From Chamaea fasciata (Eukaryota; Chordata; Aves; Passeriformes; Sylviidae): DNA of 64,000 nt. Location of the stretch: the NCBI GenBank assembly GCA_029207755.1, contig JARCOQ010000096.1:186001-250000 (forward strand). The letters are read 5' to 3'. The position numbers were made by a program, and so were the translations under genes. Within the stretch, counting starts at the first letter, position 1, and each line of letters opens with the position of its first letter. The notes below the pieces were generated by a model. That model was not told where the DNA came from, ran no database searches, and worked only from the letters and a program-made list of their open reading frames with translations. Positions 60,373-64,000 of this stretch are shown here, in pieces.

Positions 60373-63300
60373 AGCAAAATGGGGAAGCAGCAGCTCACCC
60401 TGTGTGTGGAGTTTAGAGTTATACACTAAAGAACTGCAGGATTGCAAAAAAATGAAAAATATAAAAGCTGAAATCTTAAGGCATCACCTGCAGCCACCAG
60501 CACTGCCCTGAGCCCTGGTGCTGGCTGCACCACAGGAGAGCACACCTGTGTTCCCTGTCAGGGCAGCACTCACAACCGTGGACAAATTGATACTGGGATT
60601 GGGAATGCTGGCTCACAAGTCTCTGGCATGATCTAACCATAAAAAAAAGAAGATACTGTTGTTTTGTTGGATATTTTTTCCCCTTATGTGTTGGAGAATG
60701 GCAAACCCATCTATGCCCATGATCTTGAAAATATTCTTCCTTTTGGCCAAGGCAGAATATGTCTTTGCAGCATTTCATTTGCTCTGTGATTCTAGGAACC
60801 TTAATTAAAAAAAAACAAAAACAAAAACAAAAAACAAACAAACAAAAAAAAAAAAAAACCCCGCACAACATTTGAAATCAATTCTTCCTGTACTGTTTCA
60901 GCCTGAAGAGAATCAAATTATTTCAAACCAACTTATTTGAGAACTACCATGAATACTGGATGTAAGTGAAAAGAGATTCCAAAAGCATTGTGGGCACAGG
61001 TATGCTCTTTCGCTGTTACCCAACTTGAAATTTCAGGGACCCTGAGAAAGTTGGCAGCCTCTGATGAACAATTTTTGGATAGACCAAGAATATACTGAGG
61101 CAATCTTGAACCATGCTTGGCAAAAACTGAGCAAGACATGGTTCAAAATTATGTTGATCTGTCACTGAGGAAAAACTTTTTGTGATGAAGTGCTCAAAGA
61201 TAACCAAGTTATGAAAAGAAAAATCACTGGTTCCCATGATGAACAGGTTATCTGAGCAAATATAATCAGATGGACGTCCAGAGAACAGACACATTAGCAA
61301 ATTAAAGAAAGAAACCAAACCAAACCAGAAAGCCCTTGTGGAGATTAACCCAGCACAGGAATCACTCGAGTGCAATGTGGGGAATCAAAGTTGATCATAA
61401 CTTATGGCACAGGTGGAATCACATCTAAATTGCCCAAGTAATGCTGCAACAAACCTTAGTGAGCTGTGCTTGATCCCCCATCCTTCAGAGCTGGGTGAAA
61501 CAGAATTAATAATTTCATTAAATGCTTCTTTATGCATAAATTATCATCTCATTATCCTGAAAAGGAACTGGATCTCGGGATCTCGTTTAAGTTTACTTGT
61601 GTTGGATTTGGTTGGTCTGGTTATCTCTGAGTCGAGGTTGCAACACAGCACAGGGAGAACAGAGGTGAAAATATGAGTTGCTTTCATTCAGTAACACCTT
61701 ATTATTTATTAAAAAGCATTTGGCTATGTCAGAGTTTGCCAAATGTAATAATTAGGTGTCATGCCCTCATAAAAATGTAAGCAATATGACAGCCACTAAT
61801 GGAGAAAGAATTGAAGGCTAAGTAAAAAAATAATGAATCAATGGAACAGCCAGAGATTCATCAGAGGAATCCCAATGTCTGGTCTAAATACACTTCTGGT
61901 GGAATTTGTCTAAGGTCTCAGATCACTTGTAGATGAGACTTTCGGTTTTCTGAATTGTAGATTGTGGACATTTGGAAAAGAGCTAAGTTAGTGCTAATTA
62001 ATCCTACAGCACGAACAGCAAATGCCCGTGTTTGGCCTGAACTTTAAGACACTCGTTGCCATCTCCTTGCAGACATGACATTATGAGAACCCCTCACAAA
62101 TTAGCTTACATAACAGAAAATAAAAAGGAGTTTACCCTTTAGAAAGACAGAGTTCACCATCTTCAGGTGCTGGAAGTAAAGACTGGAGCTGAAAAGAGGC
62201 CAAATTGCTCTAACATTTAACCAATTTGGATCAGACGGGCTGAAGTCTATGGTCACAATGGACAAAGTGAAACAGAAAGGAAACTTAATTCTCCCGTTTT
62301 GTTCTACTGAAAAATGGGTTTCTGGTAAAGCACAGTTAATCACAGTGAGGAAATGACATGTCATAGTCATGGCACAATTGTGACAGCACCGCTGCTGCTA
62401 ACTTATGAAGTCTGTGACCATTTGTGATTCTCTCCTTTGTACTAAATCAAAGGTTGAAGGCCAGAGTACTCCAGGTTTGTATGTGATTTTGCTTTGACAG
62501 GCACCTCATACAGAATATCCTTATAAAATGAAGATATCTATTATACTTTTATCATTTTCTAAGTTTGGGAACAAAAATGTTAGGATAATTGAACAAAGTA
62601 TTATTGCACGGCTAAGATTTGGTGGGGATCCTTTTCCTTTTCCTTTTCCGAAGTGCCTTTTCTAGCAAAAACCACATCAAGAAATACCACCTAGATGACA
62701 AAGAATAATTTTTGATTGATCCAGGACACACTTTGCTTTAATAATGTTTTTCTTTTACTTTCTAGGAAGCTGCTTATTGAAGAAAGGAAAGGGACACTTA
62801 AATAAAAAAGTTTCTTGCGAAGTTATTTCACACAGATGAATCGGTGCAATGGAGACCTTTTTGCTACTTCATCTACTGTCTAATGAGAAAAAGAAATCCC
62901 AGCTTTTAAATCCAATTGCACTTTAGCTGACCTACAGTTCTGTTCATACAGAGGTAGATGGGAAAAGGTAACAATTCTAACAATTCCCACCTGACCCAAA
63001 ATTTCAGGACAGCAATAAATTTCAAAGCGTTTTCCTTCTGCAGGCTGAGTAGTATTTCTATGAAAGTGAGCAATAAATGCATTTCTGCTGATCTCTGCAC
63101 TTCATTCTGATGAAAACAAGTGCAGGAATACACATGACCTGGGAATTCTGTGGTCTGGGAACCACGGGATCCAAAATGCTAAATTTCATTGTTACTGAGC
63201 TGGTGAAGTTCCCCACTCAGGAGCTCATGTTCCAACCAGAACCATCCCACCTTCTGCTTGAAAAAAACAAAACCCATCCCACAACCTGCTGATGAAAAAA

Positions 63301-64000
63301 AAATCACTCCAACAGAAAAGGTGTAGCAATGATCACATAAAAATACGTCTGGCCTACAGTGGGCATGCTGTGACTTAGATGGGGTCTTAAAGAGGAGGAG
63401 GAAGAATAATCGTGTTTGTTGAAGATGTAACATAATTCTGAAGAAATTGAAATTGTTGCCTCTGTATGTGGTAGGCTTAAACAATATTTAACTGGCTGTT
63501 ATTTCACTTTGGAAATCTGTTCTGCTGTGTGTTCTGTTGAATTAGATCAAGAATAAATTTGGATGAAGATAAAGTGCCAGCTCCATCAGTGAGAGTGGAT
63601 CAGAGATCACACTCGAGTCAGAGGAATAAAAAGAATGATTAAATGAGGTCTACGTGCGTTTTGTAGGATGTACGGCTGGAGGCTCTTTTATGTGAAACGA
63701 CTTCAAAGCTACCTTGTAAGAGTACATTAAAAATAAAATAGCACCCAGAAAAGATATGAGAGGGCAGAATTTTAACCCTGAAAATTTCTGATTTTCTTGG
63801 TAAATTACAGATAACACTCATCAGCAGTACTTAAGCCACTTCTCCTCCACGAGCTCGACAGTGGCAGGCAGGAGTGTTGCGACAGTCCAACTCCTTTTAG
63901 CGGCACAGAGACAGCCTAGAAACAGTCAAGTGACAGGAAGATTGTCTAAAAGGCACAATGATTGTAGGGACAAATGTCTACATGCAGCAGCCCCCTACCA
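60373..64000. other. Intronic DNA to the window edge; no exon seen
   Basis: This is AT-rich unique sequence with a short TTTTCC repeat (about 62629-62649). No further protocadherin exon, RNA gene or mobile element was recognised. Confidence 0.5.
60804..60863 (+). repeat. A/C-rich (AAAAAC)n tract
   Basis: AAAAAC and AAAC units with terminal A runs. Confidence 0.85.

Noticed and set aside
1..64000. CRISPR arrays, bacterial operons, tRNA or rRNA genes
   Set aside because: No regularly spaced direct repeats with unique spacers, no tRNA-like arms or box sequences, and vertebrate composition throughout.

Overview
This window is vertebrate nuclear DNA, almost certainly from a bird and probably a songbird. 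The evidence is several CR1 LINE fragments with the typical avian 3' end, LTRs resembling known passerine endogenous-retrovirus LTRs, and one GC-rich vertebrate coding exon in AT-rich, repeat-poor surroundings. There are no bacterial genes, operons, CRISPR arrays or recognisable RNA genes. Nearly all open reading frames here are chance ORFs in non-coding DNA.

The only protein-coding sequence I can support is the last coding exon of a delta-1 protocadherin on the minus strand (33798-34189). It is best matched to PCDH11X (PCDH11), with PCDH9 as the main alternative. A splice acceptor lies at its upstream edge. A roughly 3.1 kb AT-rich 3' UTR runs down to a polyadenylation signal near 30.7 kb. 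On this reading, 34.2-64 kb is the long intron before the last exon and 1-30.7 kb is intergenic DNA downstream of the gene.

Layout: (1) 1-7385 is a long inverted repeat (palindrome): two arms of about 3.04 kb, about 99% identical, around a 1.3 kb spacer. The left arm is cut by the window edge. Each arm carries an internal 76-bp direct repeat. (2) 7.4-30.7 kb is intergenic DNA with a perfect 34-copy GGGAA array, CR1 fragments, and a complete solo LTR (15554-16261, 5-bp target duplication) inserted into a CR1. (3) 30.7-34.2 kb is the 3' UTR and terminal exon. Just upstream are two 141-bp tandem units and then a CR1 3' end. (4) 34.2-64 kb is intron with two short CR1 ends, three LTR-like segments (43.2, 50.7 and 60.0 kb) and many microsatellites, including compound GTT/ATT/ACT and TA/GATA arrays. 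Recurring A/C-rich (or T/G-rich) low-complexity tracts are scattered through the whole window.

I found no new multi-gene system. The strongest leads are the palindrome, the GGGAA array, the LTR nested in a CR1, and the rearranged DNA next to the protocadherin splice acceptor. Family and species assignments rest on my recognition of sequence, not on a database search.
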